From Prorocentrum cordatum (lineage: Eukaryota; Sar; Dinophyceae; Prorocentrales; Prorocentraceae), in NCBI GenBank assembly GCA_963575745.1, contig CAUYUJ010008080.1, positions 215,700 through 279,699 of the forward strand: a stretch of DNA of 64,000 nucleotides, in the 5' to 3' direction. Each line of letters starts with the position of its first letter. Position 1 is the first letter of the stretch. Below are positions 20,752-30,809 of the stretch, in pieces. A model generated the notes under the pieces. The model worked only from the letters and a program-made list of their open reading frames with translations. It had not been told where the DNA came from and did no database searches. A program made the translations under genes and the position numbers.

Positions 20752-22392
20752 TCAAGCGGCGGGCAATGGAAAAACAACCAGGCGATGTGTGGGCATCCCC
20801 AGCGGTCCAAGCGACCAGCGACATGCAAAAGCCGCACACACACAACCAGCGGGCAGGAGCCTACCACATTGTAGGTTAATGGGCTGTGCAGCTACGCAAA
20901 TGATAGGAGTCTGACACCCACTCCTATCGCACCAGGGGGAAAACCAGCAGAAGCAGGAGAAGGGAAATGAGCTCCCGCGCGCGCGCAAACCAACCCGAAG
21001 TCGGTGTACCACAGTGTCCCACACGAGCAACCTAGAAGAACAGGAAAAACGAAAGCAGCGATCAGTGAACCGTTGAGCTGTTGTGGCAAGGCGTGCGCCA
21101 CGATGCCTGCCCGAGCCCTGCCAAGCAGGGGCGGGGAGGGCAGGGTGCGCGCGACCGTGGGCTGGGCGGCCCTCCAAAGAAACGCAAGAAATGAAGACGA
21201 CAGGAGGGAGGAACAGGGGGGAGGCGCAGAGCACCGGCCGCCCATGGCACTCCGAGTCAGGCCCCCCAGGCGTGCCTGGGGCCGATCGGGTGGAGTAGAA
21301 GACGCCGTCGTACTGGGAGTTGTGCTGGAGTCGGTGCTGATGCTGAAGTCGGTGCTGGTGACGCACTTCCCATCTGCCGTACGATAACGGATAGGAGACC
21401 AACCAAAGCCGCACGATAACGGATAGGTCGGACCAACCAAGCATTCCAATCTCCTTCCCTCTTGCAGTAAAGTGTCCGGTAAAATTCCAGGCAGCAGCTG
21501 CACCTCCACCACCGTCCAGAGTCGGTGAGCTGGTCGGTGCGGGAGTCATCGAGCTGGTCGGTGCGGGTGTCGGTGAGATGTGGTTGCTGTGAGGCGCGTG
21601 CGTGGCGGCATCCGGGTTGCACCCGCACGCGGAAGTCGGAGCACTGGTCGGCGAGGTAGTCGGTGAGCTGGTCGGTGCGGCAGGCCGCATCGATTGGCTC
21701 GAAGTAGGCGACTGTGTATAGTAACGGTCTGGACGGTCCCGGCATAGCATACGACGCACCGTCTCCGTGACATTGGAGAAGGGGCAAGATCTGTCCGCTC
21801 TTCTGTCGCCATACGTGTTCCAAGTGCATGTGTCAGACCTGGTGACGTCTATCCGGCCGGTGGCCAGTCTGCCATCTACACCCTGATTGTACTCTGGAAC
21901 ACGGGTGCGAGCAGAAGAGGGTGTTATACAGGGAGGGAGGACGAGGGCGGTGACGAGGAGCAGAAGGAACAAGTACCAGAGAGGATGACGGCGAGAAAGG
22001 ATGCGGTCAAGGCCTCGTGAACGGGGGCTTTTTGGTAAACCAGGACGTTGGCCCACCCGAGTAAACTGCAGCCGTCGGTCGAAACATCCTCCCTCCTTCG
22101 TTACATACCTCCCGCTGGGCCTTGCAGAATGCCGGCTCGCCATTTCTGGCTTCCGGGGCCTTGAACCGGAGTAGGACAACGCTACACAGATCCACCTCCT
22201 TCCTCCCCTTGACCCATTCTGAAGGGGCAAAACGGTCAGAGCACCCAGACCCCCAACGTCGACCCCCAAAAGTCTCGACCCATTCTCTGAGACCGGCTTC
22301 TCACCCTGAGTAGCTTTTCGGCGGCCCCTGGGCCTGGTGAGAGCGCCAGCCGTCAGTCGTGTTTGTTTCTCACGACGCCAGGGGGTCTGCAT
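20752..22392 (-). CDS. Hypothetical membrane or secreted protein with a Pro/Ser/Thr-rich region
   Basis: I recognise no family. The minus frame is open for 546 codons. Residues 1-80 overlap a J-family repeat, so a later start such as Met84 (22141-22143) is more plausible. Basic residues precede a hydrophobic segment at about 138-155 (YLFLLLLVTALVLPPCI), which would act as a signal anchor. After it come DTCTWNTYGDRRADRSC, a possible N-glycosylation site SNVTE and a third Cys (residue 217). Residues about 227-292 repeat PTSSPT/SAPTS like a mucin-type linker. After about residue 330 the frame becomes less convincing, while another minus frame (from 21512) carries TADGKCVTSTDFSIST. An intron or frameshift near 21440 is possible. 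A chance frame cannot be excluded. Confidence 0.4.
   Translation of the reverse strand: MQTPWRREKQTRLTAGALTRPRGRRKATQGEKPVSENGSRLLGVDVGGLGALTVLPLQNGSRGGRRWICVALSYSGSRPRKPEMASRHSARPSGRYVTKEGGCFDRRLQFTRVGQRPGLPKSPRSRGLDRILSRRHPLWYLFLLLLVTALVLPPCITPSSARTRVPEYNQGVDGRLATGRIDVTRSDTCTWNTYGDRRADRSCPFSNVTETVRRMLCRDRPDRYYTQSPTSSQSMRPAAPTSSPTTSPTSAPTSACGCNPDAATHAPHSNHISPTPAPTSSMTPAPTSSPTLDGGGGAAAAWNFTGHFTARGKEIGMLGWSDLSVIVRLWLVSYPLSYGRWEVRHQHRLQHQHRLQHNSQYDGVFYSTRSAPGTPGGPDSECHGRPVLCASPLFLPPVVFISCVSLEGRPAHGRAHPALPAPAWQGSGRHRGARLATTAQRFTDRCFRFSCSSRLLVWDTVVHRLRVGLRARGSSFPFSCFCWFSPWCDRSGCQTPIICVAAQPINLQCGRLLPAGCVCAAFACRWSLGPLGMPTHRLVVFPLPAA
22190..22345 (-). repeat. Dispersed J-family repeat
   Basis: CGACCCCCAAAAGTCTCGAC, CCGGCTTCTCACCCTGAGTA and GGCGGCCCCTGGGCCTGGTG match the minus form of the family. 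It overlaps the first codons of the ORF at 20752-22392, which weakens the upstream start of that ORF. Confidence 0.6.
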
Positions 22393-22411
22393 GAGTAGGG
22401 GGGGAGTTGGG

Positions 22412-22637
22412 CGCCCGACTTATCCGGGGTAACTCGGGTCCGGGGTAACTCGGGTTTGGATTCCCGGAAAAGGAACCCGAGTTAGCCCTGACCCGAGTTA
22501 CCCCTGATGATTCGGGGCTCTGGACGCCCGAGTTATCCGGGGTAACTCGGGTCCGGGGTAACTCGGGTTTGGATTCCCGAAAAACGAACCCGAGTTATCC
22601 CTGACCCGAGTTACCCCTGATGATTCGGGGCTCTGAG
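22412..22637. repeat. Two tandem 113-bp palindromic units, family E
   Basis: Units start CGCCCGA at 22412 and 22525. Within each, GGGGTAACTCGGGTCCGGGG plus TAACTCGGGTT pairs with the reverse complement of AACCCGAGTTANCCCTGACC plus CGAGTTACCCC across a loop of about 20 bases (TTGGATTCCCG). The two units differ at only a few bases. Fragments of the same sequence lie at 9427-9474 and 9530-9558. Each unit can form a 31-bp hairpin. Confidence 0.88.
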
Positions 22638-22843
22638 GGAGGGGGGAGGAAGGAGGTGGACCTGCACAAGTGCTCGGCGCCGGCCAGGGGCGAGGCGGCC
22701 CTCCGGGCGCCGGTCCGTGGCTCCTCGAGCGCCGGCAGCATGCTGTCGTGCCCCGTCGTGGCCAGCGTCTGCTTGATCTCCTCGGGGGGGACGTGAGCAG
22801 CTGCGCGCACATCGACCCCTATGGTTAGCAACCATCGGGGAGA

Positions 22844-23032
22844 CGTAAGACCCGGGTACGGGGGACTCGGAAATCCCCGACGAGGTCGTCAAAAAAATGA
22901 CGAGGCCGAGCCTGCATTTTGACGAGGCCTCCCGCTGCAGACATCCCGCGAAACTCCTCCTCGTCAAAATCCGAGTCGCGGTCGTCAAAAAACGATGGCG
23001 AACCCGAGTCCCGGCAAACCCGGGTCTTACGC
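22844..23032. mobile_element. Palindromic TIR element, family F
   Basis: Left CGTAAGACCCGGGTACGGGG then GACTCGG; right, reverse-complemented, GCGTAAGACCCGGGTTTGCC then GGGACTCGG. Further inside, GTCGTCAAAAAAATGACGAGG and TTTTGACGAGG recur inverted on the other arm. Length 189 bp, no coding capacity. A degraded relative of the right arm appears at about 23530-23625. Confidence 0.78.
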
Positions 23033-23730
23033 TCCCCCGAAACCAAAACGCATGACTGCCGGGTGGGGCACGACTTGACACCTCTCCGTCGCTATATCGG
23101 GTTCCTCATGGAGCCACGTCTGCGCTCAGCACGGGGAGGGGGCTGGGAGGGGCGCGCGCCGCTCCTTGACAAACGCGTTGCCCCGACCTGTGGCCGCCGC
23201 GGTCGCCACGGCGACCGCCCAAACCGACCGGCAGGCTTGGTTCGGGGCCGGATTTCACGCAGTGAGGAAGGCTCGGATGATGGGGGCCCGAGCTCGCTGA
23301 CGGAGCCGTCACAAGAATGGAAGGGCCTCAAATCTGGGCGGTGATTCGTTTTCGCACTGGTTCGCCCACTTTCTTCGGGCACAGGGACCATCACATATCG
23401 ATCCGGCTCGAAAAACGCAGCGGAAAGATAAGGTCTCCAGCTCCAGCCGCGATTTTTCGCGAGCTTGCGCTTCTTCGCAACATCTGACCTCCGGGGGACT
23501 AGCCTAAAACTTGGCGCGAGTCCCCGCTGCAGACGTTTGACGAACGCTGGGCCGTCGAAGCTTGTGGTGGGACAAACAGAGAGCGGAGGCAAACCCTAAT
23601 TCTGGCAAACTCGAGTCTTGCGCTGCCCCGATCCTCCAGCGTCTCGCCCACCAGGGCCCCGAGGCGCTGCCGGTTGCCGCTGACCTCGGAGAGGTCCTCG
23701 TGGAGGAACAGGCAATGACGCAAGCATGCA
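23033..23730. other. Spacer with a degraded family F arm
   Basis: Apart from the F-like arm at 23530-23625 (GCAGACGTTTGACGAACG, AACTCGAGTCTTGCGC) no gene or repeat is seen. Confidence 0.4.
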
Positions 23731-23870
23731 CTTCCGGAGGTCCGCGCGGATTTCTTAGATCGGCGCTGGACCCCCTTCCTGGCGCGCGGAGCGCGCCATG
23801 GGGCGGCGCTGAAGGCGCCGCCAGGAGGCTCCAGCGCCGATCGGAGAGATCCGCGAGGGCCTCCGAAAGT
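23731..23870. mobile_element. Palindromic element, family D, copy D1
   Basis: Left CTTCCGGAGGTCCGCGCGGA, TTTCTTAGATCGGCGCTGGA; right, reverse-complemented, CTTTCGGAGGCCCTCGCGGA, TCTCTCCGATCGGCGCTGGA. A GC-rich centre GCGCGCGGAGCGCGCC is flanked by GGCGGCGC. Copies D2 (55771) and D3 (60814) share the TCCGCGCGG...GCGCTGGACCCCC arm. Confidence 0.8.
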
Positions 23871-23887
23871 TTACGTTATCTGATTTG

Positions 23888-24062
23888 AGTGACGATCAAG
23901 AACGGGTCCTACGCGAAATGACGTAGCGATCTTACGTTGTAGCTTACTCGGGCCGCCAGCGCGGCACGCCACATTGGAGACGAGGGCGCTTACGCGCGAG
24001 CTTACGCGAGCATTGTGCGCGCCAACGTCGGCGCAGACGACCCCGTCCGCTTGCGTCGCTCA
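23888..24062. repeat. Dispersed repeat family G, copy 1
   Basis: Matches 36518-36692 in order: GAAATGACGTAGCGA, GCGCGGCACGCCACATT, ACGCGCGAGC, AGACGACCCCGT and GCGTCGCTCA, about 70-75% identical by eye over 175 bp. No TIRs evident. Its right end touches the coding-like exon that follows. Confidence 0.75.
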
Positions 24063-24280
24063 TTTTTTTGCTCTTCGACCTCGAGGAACCGCGACAGGGA
24101 CTCCAGGGAGCTGGGCGAGCCTCGGGCCTTGGCGGTGAGGTTCTGGATCTTCTGCAGGTGGGCGTCCACGCTCTCCTCGGGGCGCTCTCGGTGCCCTCCC
24201 CTCGCCCACCAGCTGAGCCCAGGCCTCCGACGACGCGTGCTTGTTTTTTGTCCACTCCTGGCGCTCTTTCGCTACTCCTA
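24060..24280 (-). CDS. Exon-like fragment with coiled-coil character
   Basis: Two minus segments look protein-like: ERQEWTKNKHASSEAWAQLV (about 24272-24200) and, in another frame, ESVDAHLQKIQNLTAKARGS then LESLSRFLEVEEQKN (about 24178-24065). The second has heptad-like spacing of Leu/Ile. The polypurine array upstream would encode Glu runs, and further upstream a minus frame has PERQDLGAEIMWEEEE. The frame change near 24185 could be a small indel or intron. Unknown family; possibly a fragment of a gene. Confidence 0.35.
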
Positions 24281-24372
24281 CTCCTCCTTCTCCTCCTCCT
24301 CCTCCTCCTCCTCCTCCTCGTCCTCCTCCTCCTCCTCCTCCTCCTCCTTCTCCTCCTCCTCCTCCTCCTCCC
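24279..24372. repeat. TCC array
   Basis: Over 90 bp of CTCCTC triplets on plus with a few GTCC and TTC changes. Confidence 0.95.
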
Positions 24373-25080
24373 ACATGATTTCAGCCCCCAGGTCCTGCCT
24401 TTCGGGCCCGGGGGCCATCACAGACGGGCTGGGGACGGGATGTCTGGGGCCGCGCGGGGAAGCGACAACCTTTCTCGCCGCGGCGCGGCAGAGGCCATCC
24501 GCTCGCGCGCTCCAGCAGCTGGGGCAGAGCGGACGAGTATCCCGACTGCAAGAGGAAGCGACAGGGCAGAAGGCCGCCGCGGAGCAGGAATGGGGGGGGG
24601 GAGGGACCTCACGGTACGATCGGGGGGGGAACAACGGTGGGGTTGGGGCAAAGGTAGGGTTGGAAGGAAAATCGCTCCGAACGGCCCCTGGAAGAAGGAA
24701 GCGCGTTAAACGGGAGTATCCATCTGGGCCCATTACCCAGCCCCTCCCCGACACGAATGTCTTCGGTATGAGTGGCTGGTGCGGCCGTTGCTGAGGCCGG
24801 GGGAACGGAGAGACACCTCCTAGGGCTTGTGGGGAGGCAGCTGCTCGCCTTCTTCCCGCGGCTTTTCCGCCTCTGGCGCAGGGGCACGTGCTCCGGCGTC
24901 CCCCCATCCGCCTCCTTTTCGCCTCCCGACCCTCTTCCCTCCTCGAGATCAGGGGGGCCGTCGGGAACCTCCGCGAACAGCAGCAAACGCCAGAACCCAC
25001 CGATCATCCCCCCCCTCAGCACTCGCGAATCACCGCAGATCCAATCACTGAAACTATCCGAAGTCGTCAGAGGACCTCGG
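24373..25080. other. Unique spacer, no gene seen
   Basis: Mixed GC-rich sequence. Minus frames here (25022-24609, 25000-24278) lack domains and run into the TCC array. Confidence 0.4.
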
Positions 25081-25224
25081 AACTAGCCTCCTCCTTCTCC
25101 CCCCGCCTCCGTCCCTTCTGCGTCCCTTCCCTGTTCTTCTCCGTTCTCCTCTCCTCCCTTACCCCCCCCCTCCTTCCTCCTCCCCCTCCTTTTGGCATGA
25201 GGCAATCGGGTCCTGAAGAAAACG

Positions 25225-25312
25225 AGTCTTGGACCCCACTTCCCCGAGGACTGGCTTTCCATCCTGAATGATTTTGACGGTCCCGAGGCCCGTTGAGGGC
25301 CCTGGGAGCTCC
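25225..25312 (-). repeat. Dispersed J-family repeat
   Basis: CTTCCCCGAGGACTGGCTTT, CATCCTGAATGATTTTGACG, GTCCCGAGGCCCGTTGAGGG: the minus form of the consensus. It follows a C/T-rich tract (25085-25195). Confidence 0.72.
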
Positions 25313-25494
25313 GAAACGAAACAAAACCTCAACACCCGTCTCCCTCATGACCATGGCGGTCTCCTCCTGCTCCTCCTGTTCCTCCCCCTGCCCCCTCTCT
25401 CCCCCGCGCTTGCACGCCTTGATCTTCGAGAGGCTGGAGTCCAAGGTCCAGCCCAGGTATTGCACCAGCGACGCCTCCCCCAGGGGACGTCGAC

Positions 25495-25675
25495 TGGACG
25501 AACGAACGACGACGACGACGACGTCGACGACAAGGACGACGACGACGGGCGACGGACGAACGGACGACGACGACGAACGCCGAAGACGACGGACGACGAC
25601 TGACAACGACGACGAATGCCGAATGCCGACCGACGGTGGACGACGACGAGGGTGACGGACGACGGACTGCGGCGG
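25495..25675. repeat. ACG/CGA trinucleotide array
   Basis: GACGACGACGACGTCGACG and ACGGACGACGAC words over about 175 bp; generates Thr/Asp-rich plus and Val/Ser/Arg-rich minus frames. Confidence 0.9.
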
Positions 25676-26370
25676 CGAGCGAGGACAACTTCAACGTTGA
25701 CTCCGACTGGGCCCTTCCTTTCTTCCTCCGAATCCTCCTGAGATGAACGGCCCAAGCGCGCGGTAACGTACATTCGCCGCTCCCTCCTTCTACTCTATTG
25801 TTACCCTTCTCCTCTCCCCTCCAGCTCCTGCTCCTGCTCTTCCACTTTTCGAGCGCATCCCCCCTCCAAGCCTCGAGGCATATGGGGATCGAGGATCGAA
25901 ACAACCAGCCCTTCGAATCTGCCGGCTCATTGCGAGGGAGCCAAGCTACGTTCATCGTCGCATTGTGCGCTCCGATCGCTGCTCCAGAATTCAGCGCAGG
26001 TGTCGCAAAACCAGCTCCACCCCAGGTCGCGAGAGTCCCAAGGCCCGTGGAGGGCCCCGAGGGCCCGAAGACGGCGCAGAACCTCGGGACCCGTGCCCCT
26101 CGGGAGCCGCTGCCCCCAGGGCGAGCGCTGCCCCCTGACTTTACCTCCGCTGGCCTCCCGCCCCCTGGCCCCGGCCGCCGTTCCGCCTCCGCGGGCCCGT
26201 CCGCCGCAGGCGAGAACCGTCGAGGCCGGGGCGCCCACTGGAGCGCGCCGGGGACGAGGACGAGGAGAGGCCGGGGGATTGTGGAGCCCCTGTGGGTTTC
26301 AAACGACTTTTTACAATCTTTCACGTTGCTCCTCATCATTATCATGATATTTCCTCTCTCGCTTTCTCTG
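25676..26370. other. Spacer with one partial J relic
   Basis: At about 26040-26075 AGGCCCGTGGAGGGCCCCGAG recalls the J family. No gene recognised. Confidence 0.4.
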
Positions 26371-26389
26371 TCTCTCTCTCAATCTCTCC

Positions 26390-28757
26390 CACTCCCACTC
26401 CCATTCCCATTCCCAATACCATTACCATTACCATTACCATTCCCATCCCCATTCCCATTCCCATTCACATTACCATTACCATTACCTCTACCTTTATCTT
26501 TACCTTTACCTTTACCACTATCATTACCATTACCATAGCCATTACAATTGCCATTGTCATTGCCATTGCCATTCCCATTGCCATTGCCATTACAATTGCC
26601 ATTGCCATTGTATTGCCATTGCCAGTCGCCACCCCGTTACCATTACCGTTACCATTACCATTCCCATTCCCATTAGACACTACCATTACCATTACCATTA
26701 CCATTAGCATTACCAACACCATTGCCATTACCATTACCATTACCATTACCATTACCATTACCGCTGCCATCACCATTACAATCCCCATTCCCATCACCAT
26801 TGCCATTACCGTTACCAGTGCCATTACCAGTGCCATTACCATTACCATTGCCATTATCACTACCACTACCACTACCATTTCCATTCCCGTTCCAATTACC
26901 ACTACGATTTCCATTCCCATTTCCATCCCCATTACCATGGTCATGACCATTACCATTACCATTGCCATGGCCATTGCTATTGCCATTGCCATTGCCGTTG
27001 CCATTCCCATTGCCATTGCCATTGCCATTACCATTACCATTACCATTGCCATCGCCGTTGCCATTGCCATTGCCACCCGTTACCATTGCCATAGCCATTA
27101 CCATTACCGTTACCGTCACCATTACCATTCCCAGTACCATTACCATTACCTCTGTCATTGCCATTACCATTACCATTGCCATTGCCATTGGCCACTCCCA
27201 TTACCATTACCATTCGCCACTACCATTACCATTACCATTGCAATTGCCGTTGCCATTCGCCACTGCCATTACCATTGCCAGTACCATTACCATTCCGATT
27301 CACCTTCCCATTCCCAATACCATTACCATTACCATTACCATTACAATTGCCATTGCCATTACCATTACCATTACCTCTACCTTTACCTGCACCCTTACCC
27401 TTACCATTCCCATTTCCGTTACCACTACCACTGCCATTCCCATTCCCGTTCCCATTCACATTCCCATTCACATTCCCATTCCCGTTCCCATTCCCATTCC
27501 CATTCACATTACCATTACCATTGCCATTGCCATTGCCATTGCCATGGCCATTACCATTGCCATTGCCGTTACCATTACCGTTGCCGTTGCCATTGTCATT
27601 GCCATTGCCATTGTCAATCGCTACCCCGTTACCACTATCATTACCGTTACCATTGCCAGTACCATTACCATTACCCCTGTCATTACCACTACCATTCGCA
27701 TTGCAATTGCCATTGCCATTAGCCACTACCATTACCATTGCCAGTACCATTTCCATTGCCATTGCCATTCCCATAGCCATTACCATTATCATTTCCATTA
27801 CCATTACCATTACCTTTACCCTTACCCTTACCTTTCCCATTTCCGTTACACTACCACTACCATTTCCATTCCCGTTCCCGTTCCCATTCCCATTCCCATT
27901 CACATTCCCATTCTTGTTCCCATTCCCACTACCATTGCCATTACCATTACACTTACCATTGCCGTTGCAATTGCCATTATCATTGTCATTGCCATTGCCA
28001 TTGCTAATCCAATTGTCATTGTCATTACCATTACTGTTGCCATTGTCATTGTCATTGCCATTGCCAATCGCTACCCCGTTACCGTTACCATTACCGTTAC
28101 CATTACCATTACCATTACCATGACCATTACCTCTGTCATCACCATTACCATTACCATTACCATTACCATTACCATTACCATTGCCATTGCCATTGCCATT
28201 GCCATTCGCCACTACCATTACCATTGCCAATACCATTTCCATTCCCATTCCCATTCCCATTCCCATTACCGCTGCCATTACCATTAGAATGCCCATTCTC
28301 ATTCCCATTCCCATTCCCAATACCATTACGATTCCCATTCCCATTACCAGTGCCATTACCAGTGCCATTACCATTACCACTACCACTATCATTTCCATTC
28401 CCGTTGCCGTTCCCATTCCCACTCCCATTCCCATTACCATTACCATTATCATTACCACTGCCATTGCCATTACCATTACCATTACCATTACCTTTACCTC
28501 TACCTTTACCTTTACCCTTACCATTACCATTGCCATGGCCATTACCATTGCCATTGCCATTGCCATTGTTATTGCCATTCCCATTGCCATTGTCATTGCC
28601 ATTACCATTACCATTACCGTTGCCATTGCCATTGTCATTGCCTCGCTACCCCGTTACCACTATCAGTACCGTAACCATTACCAGTACCATTACCATTTCC
28701 ACTGTCATTACCATTACCATTACCATTACAATTGCCATTGCCATTGCCATTGCCATT
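26390..28757. repeat. CCATTN hexamer satellite, about 2.37 kb
   Basis: Nearly the whole block is a string of CCATTA, CCATTG, CCATTC and CCCATT hexamers with occasional CCGTTA, CCTTTA and CCACTA variants. The period is six, so three plus frames read Thr-Ile, Pro-Leu or His-Tyr dipeptides and the minus frames read Met-Val/Met-Ala or Gly-Asn dipeptides, giving false ORFs up to 476 codons. Sub-blocks recur at longer scale: phrases such as GCCACTACCATTACCATTGCC and CCCATTCACATTCCC appear several times, which suggests higher-order duplication. CT-rich DNA leads in at 26350-26390. Confidence 0.97.
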
Positions 28758-28920
28758 CGAGGATTCCAGTAGGAATCATTCAGTGGAGGGTTTCAGTAGG
28801 AATCCACATGTGGAGGATTTCAGTAGGAATCATTCAGTGGAGGGTTTCGATAGGAACCCTTCTGTCGAGGATTTCACTGTGAATCCTTCTTATGGGGGCG
28901 TTCAATAGGAATCCTTCTAG
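28758..28920. repeat. 27-bp minisatellite at the edge of the hexamer satellite
   Basis: About six units of GAGGATTTCAGTAGGAATCN plus seven bases (ATTCAGTG or CACATGTG type). Units alternate GAGGATTTC and GAGGGTTTC. It begins exactly where the hexamer array stops. Confidence 0.9.
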
Positions 28921-29140
28921 GGGGGAGGGCAGATGTGGCCACGTCGCATTCCTTGTTTTTTTTCTCCTGGCGTTCCCACCCCCCAAGAAAAACAAAACAC
29001 ATGTTTTTTTCCTGGGGGGGAGGGGGGGGGGGGCGCCAGGAGAAGAAAGCAAAAGGCAGAGAGGTAGGAGGAGGGGGAGAGGGAGGAGGCGGAGGAGGAG
29101 GAGGAGGAGGCGGAGGAGGAGGAGGAGGACGACACAGAGC
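28921..29140. repeat. G-run and GGA array
   Basis: A poly-G run (about 29014-29033) then GGAGGCGGAGG triplets to 29131. Low complexity only. Confidence 0.85.
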
Positions 29141-29480
29141 AGAGTTTGCACAGAAACAGTCGCGAACTCAGCGCGAAAGCCTCGCGCGCGCGCTTTGGAA
29201 CCACAGGGACTCCACAATCCCCCGTTCTCGACGAGGACGACTCCGGCGGCAGGGGGCCGGGGGCGGGCGGCCGGGGGGTCGATCTTCCTTCGATCCCCCG
29301 CCTGCGCTCCTTGGAAGGCTCCCCTCCTTCGGTCCCGAATCGCCGGATCGATCCCGTCGACTTCGCTTCTCGATCTGCCTTCGATCCCCCCTCCCTCGCT
29401 CCTCGAAGGATCCCTTCTTGCAGGCGGCCGGGGGGTCTGAGCTGGATGGGCCCCGAGAGACATCTGCCAGGGGAGGGGGG
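29141..29480. repeat. Imperfect direct duplication with TTCGATCCCCC
   Basis: GGCGGCCGGGGGGTC occurs at about 29265 and 29422, and CTTCGATCCCCC at 29288 and 29381, each beside a GCTCCTYGAAGG segment. A degenerate duplication of about 100-150 bp. Confidence 0.55.
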
Positions 29481-29489
29481 GGAGGCCAC

Positions 29490-29770
29490 ATCCGCTCAAA
29501 ATTGGTCCCCAGACCCCTCCCCGGGTGGTCCGTCTGGTGCAGTCTTTCCTCCCGGATCCGTCTTGACGTCCCCATGGGGCCCGAAAACGGCCCGCGGCCA
29601 AAAATCTTCTGAACCCAGAACCGACCCAGACATCTGGCTGCTCCAAATCTTTCGATGCGCGGGTCCCAGCGGTCCGGACCACTCCTCTCAGGGCTGACTT
29701 TTCGTCCCGAGTCGTTCCTTGACGCTCCCGAGCCCCGGCGAGAGCCCCCGGAAGCAGCCGAAAATGGCCC
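29490..29770 (-). repeat. Two J-family repeats in the same orientation
   Basis: The first copy (about 29495-29605) has CTTTCCTCCCGGATCCGTCT TGACGTCCCCATGGGG-type sequence. The second (about 29660-29765) has GGACCACTCCTCTCAGGGCT, GACTTTTCGTCCCGAGTCGT and TTGACGCTCCCGAGCCCCGG. Both are followed by GAAAACGGCC or CCGAAAATGGCC. Confidence 0.7.
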
Positions 29771-30061
29771 AAATCCGCCCCGAGCGTCGGATCTCTGGGA
29801 ATGCCGGGCCACCTCTCCAAGCAAGGGGGGGTCCTCCCATGCGGCGTGCTTCGGCCACGCACGGACGCCGGGCGAGCCCACCCGCAGCCCCCCTCCAGGC
29901 GGCAGCGGGCGGCGACCCTGCCGCGAGCCCTCAGGCGACCGAGGCACGCGGAAAACCAGCGACTGGGAGGAGGGACCAGAGCTCCCCTGACCTGGCGTTG
30001 CATTTTTGTTTTTCGCTTGTGTTGCTTTGTGATTCTGTTGTTTTCCTTTGTTGTTTTTATT
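29771..30061. other. Unique spacer ending in a T-rich stretch
   Basis: 29998-30060 is T-rich (TTTTTGTTTTTCGCTTGTG) beside family C copy C1. No gene seen. Confidence 0.4.
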
Positions 30062-30230
30062 CGGGCAAATTTAGTTGCATGGCGTTCGCCCCCCTCCCCC
30101 CCGCCCCTCTTCAGAGGAATACTGGCGTGCAAGTGCCTTTCGACTTGCGTTGTTCCCGCACGTGGAAGCCGTTTGCGGCTTACTTCAGGTTCAAGCCCAC
30201 CCCCCCGTCCATGCAAGTAAACTTGCTGGA
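30062..30230. mobile_element. Palindromic TIR element, family C, copy C1
   Basis: Left end GGGCAAATTTAGTTGCATGG, then CGTTCGCCC; right end CCATGCAAGTAAACTTGC. The interior has CTTGCACGC, AAGTCGAAAGGCACTTGC and CGCAAACG words, inverted relative to copies C2 and C3. 169 bp. Confidence 0.85.
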
Positions 30231-30385
30231 AAAAAAAGCAAGCTCTTTTTTCACAACGGGCGTTCTCGCCCTGGGACCCTCACAGGTCGATCTGGCTCGA
30301 AGAATGCCACAGGAAGATAGGGTCCAGGGCTCCTGTGGCGATTCTCTTGCGATGCTGCATGTTGAGCCTGTTGATTTGAGACTCC

Positions 30386-30557
30386 GGCAAGTTTACTTGC
30401 ATCGACAGGGGGGGCCTGAACCTGAAGCATGCCACGAGCGACTTGCACGTGCGGATATCATGCAAGTCGAAAAGGCACTTGCACGCTGGTGCACGTATGA
30501 AGAGGAGCGAGGGGGGCGAGAGGGGGGCGGGCGAACGCCATGCAAGTAAACTTGCCC
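30386..30557. mobile_element. Palindromic TIR element, family C, copy C2
   Basis: Left end GGCAAGTTTACTTGCATCG; right end GCGAACGCCATGCAAGTAAA then CTTGCCC. The TIR GGGCAAGTTTACTTGCATGG is itself a short palindrome (GCAAGTNNACTTGC). 172 bp, 155 bp from C1 and in the opposite orientation. Confidence 0.87.
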
Positions 30558-30809
30558 GTATCCTTAGAAAAAGCAGGCCCAACAATGCCACAGAGAGATG
30601 GGGCCGGGGCTCCCTGGTTCTTCTGTCTTCTTTGCGGTGCTGCATTCTTTTTGTTGCAGCGTCGGATCGCAGGGTCCGGTGTGCGGCGACTCCGAAAAGG
30701 GTGTGGTGTTTGCAGGAGGGTGTGGTCTGCAGCCCGCACCCTGCAGGGGGGCGGCCCGACGAGGGCACCCCCGGACCCCTTCGAGCTTCATGGCAAAAAT
30801 CACAGCGGG
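30558..30809. other. Spacer, no gene seen
   Basis: Between family C and J copies; no motif recognised. Confidence 0.4.

Noticed and set aside
26292-28882. Open frames up to 476 codons of Thr-Ile, Pro-Leu, Gly-Asn or Met-Val dipeptides
   Set aside because: Direct translation of the CCATTN hexamer satellite in every phase.
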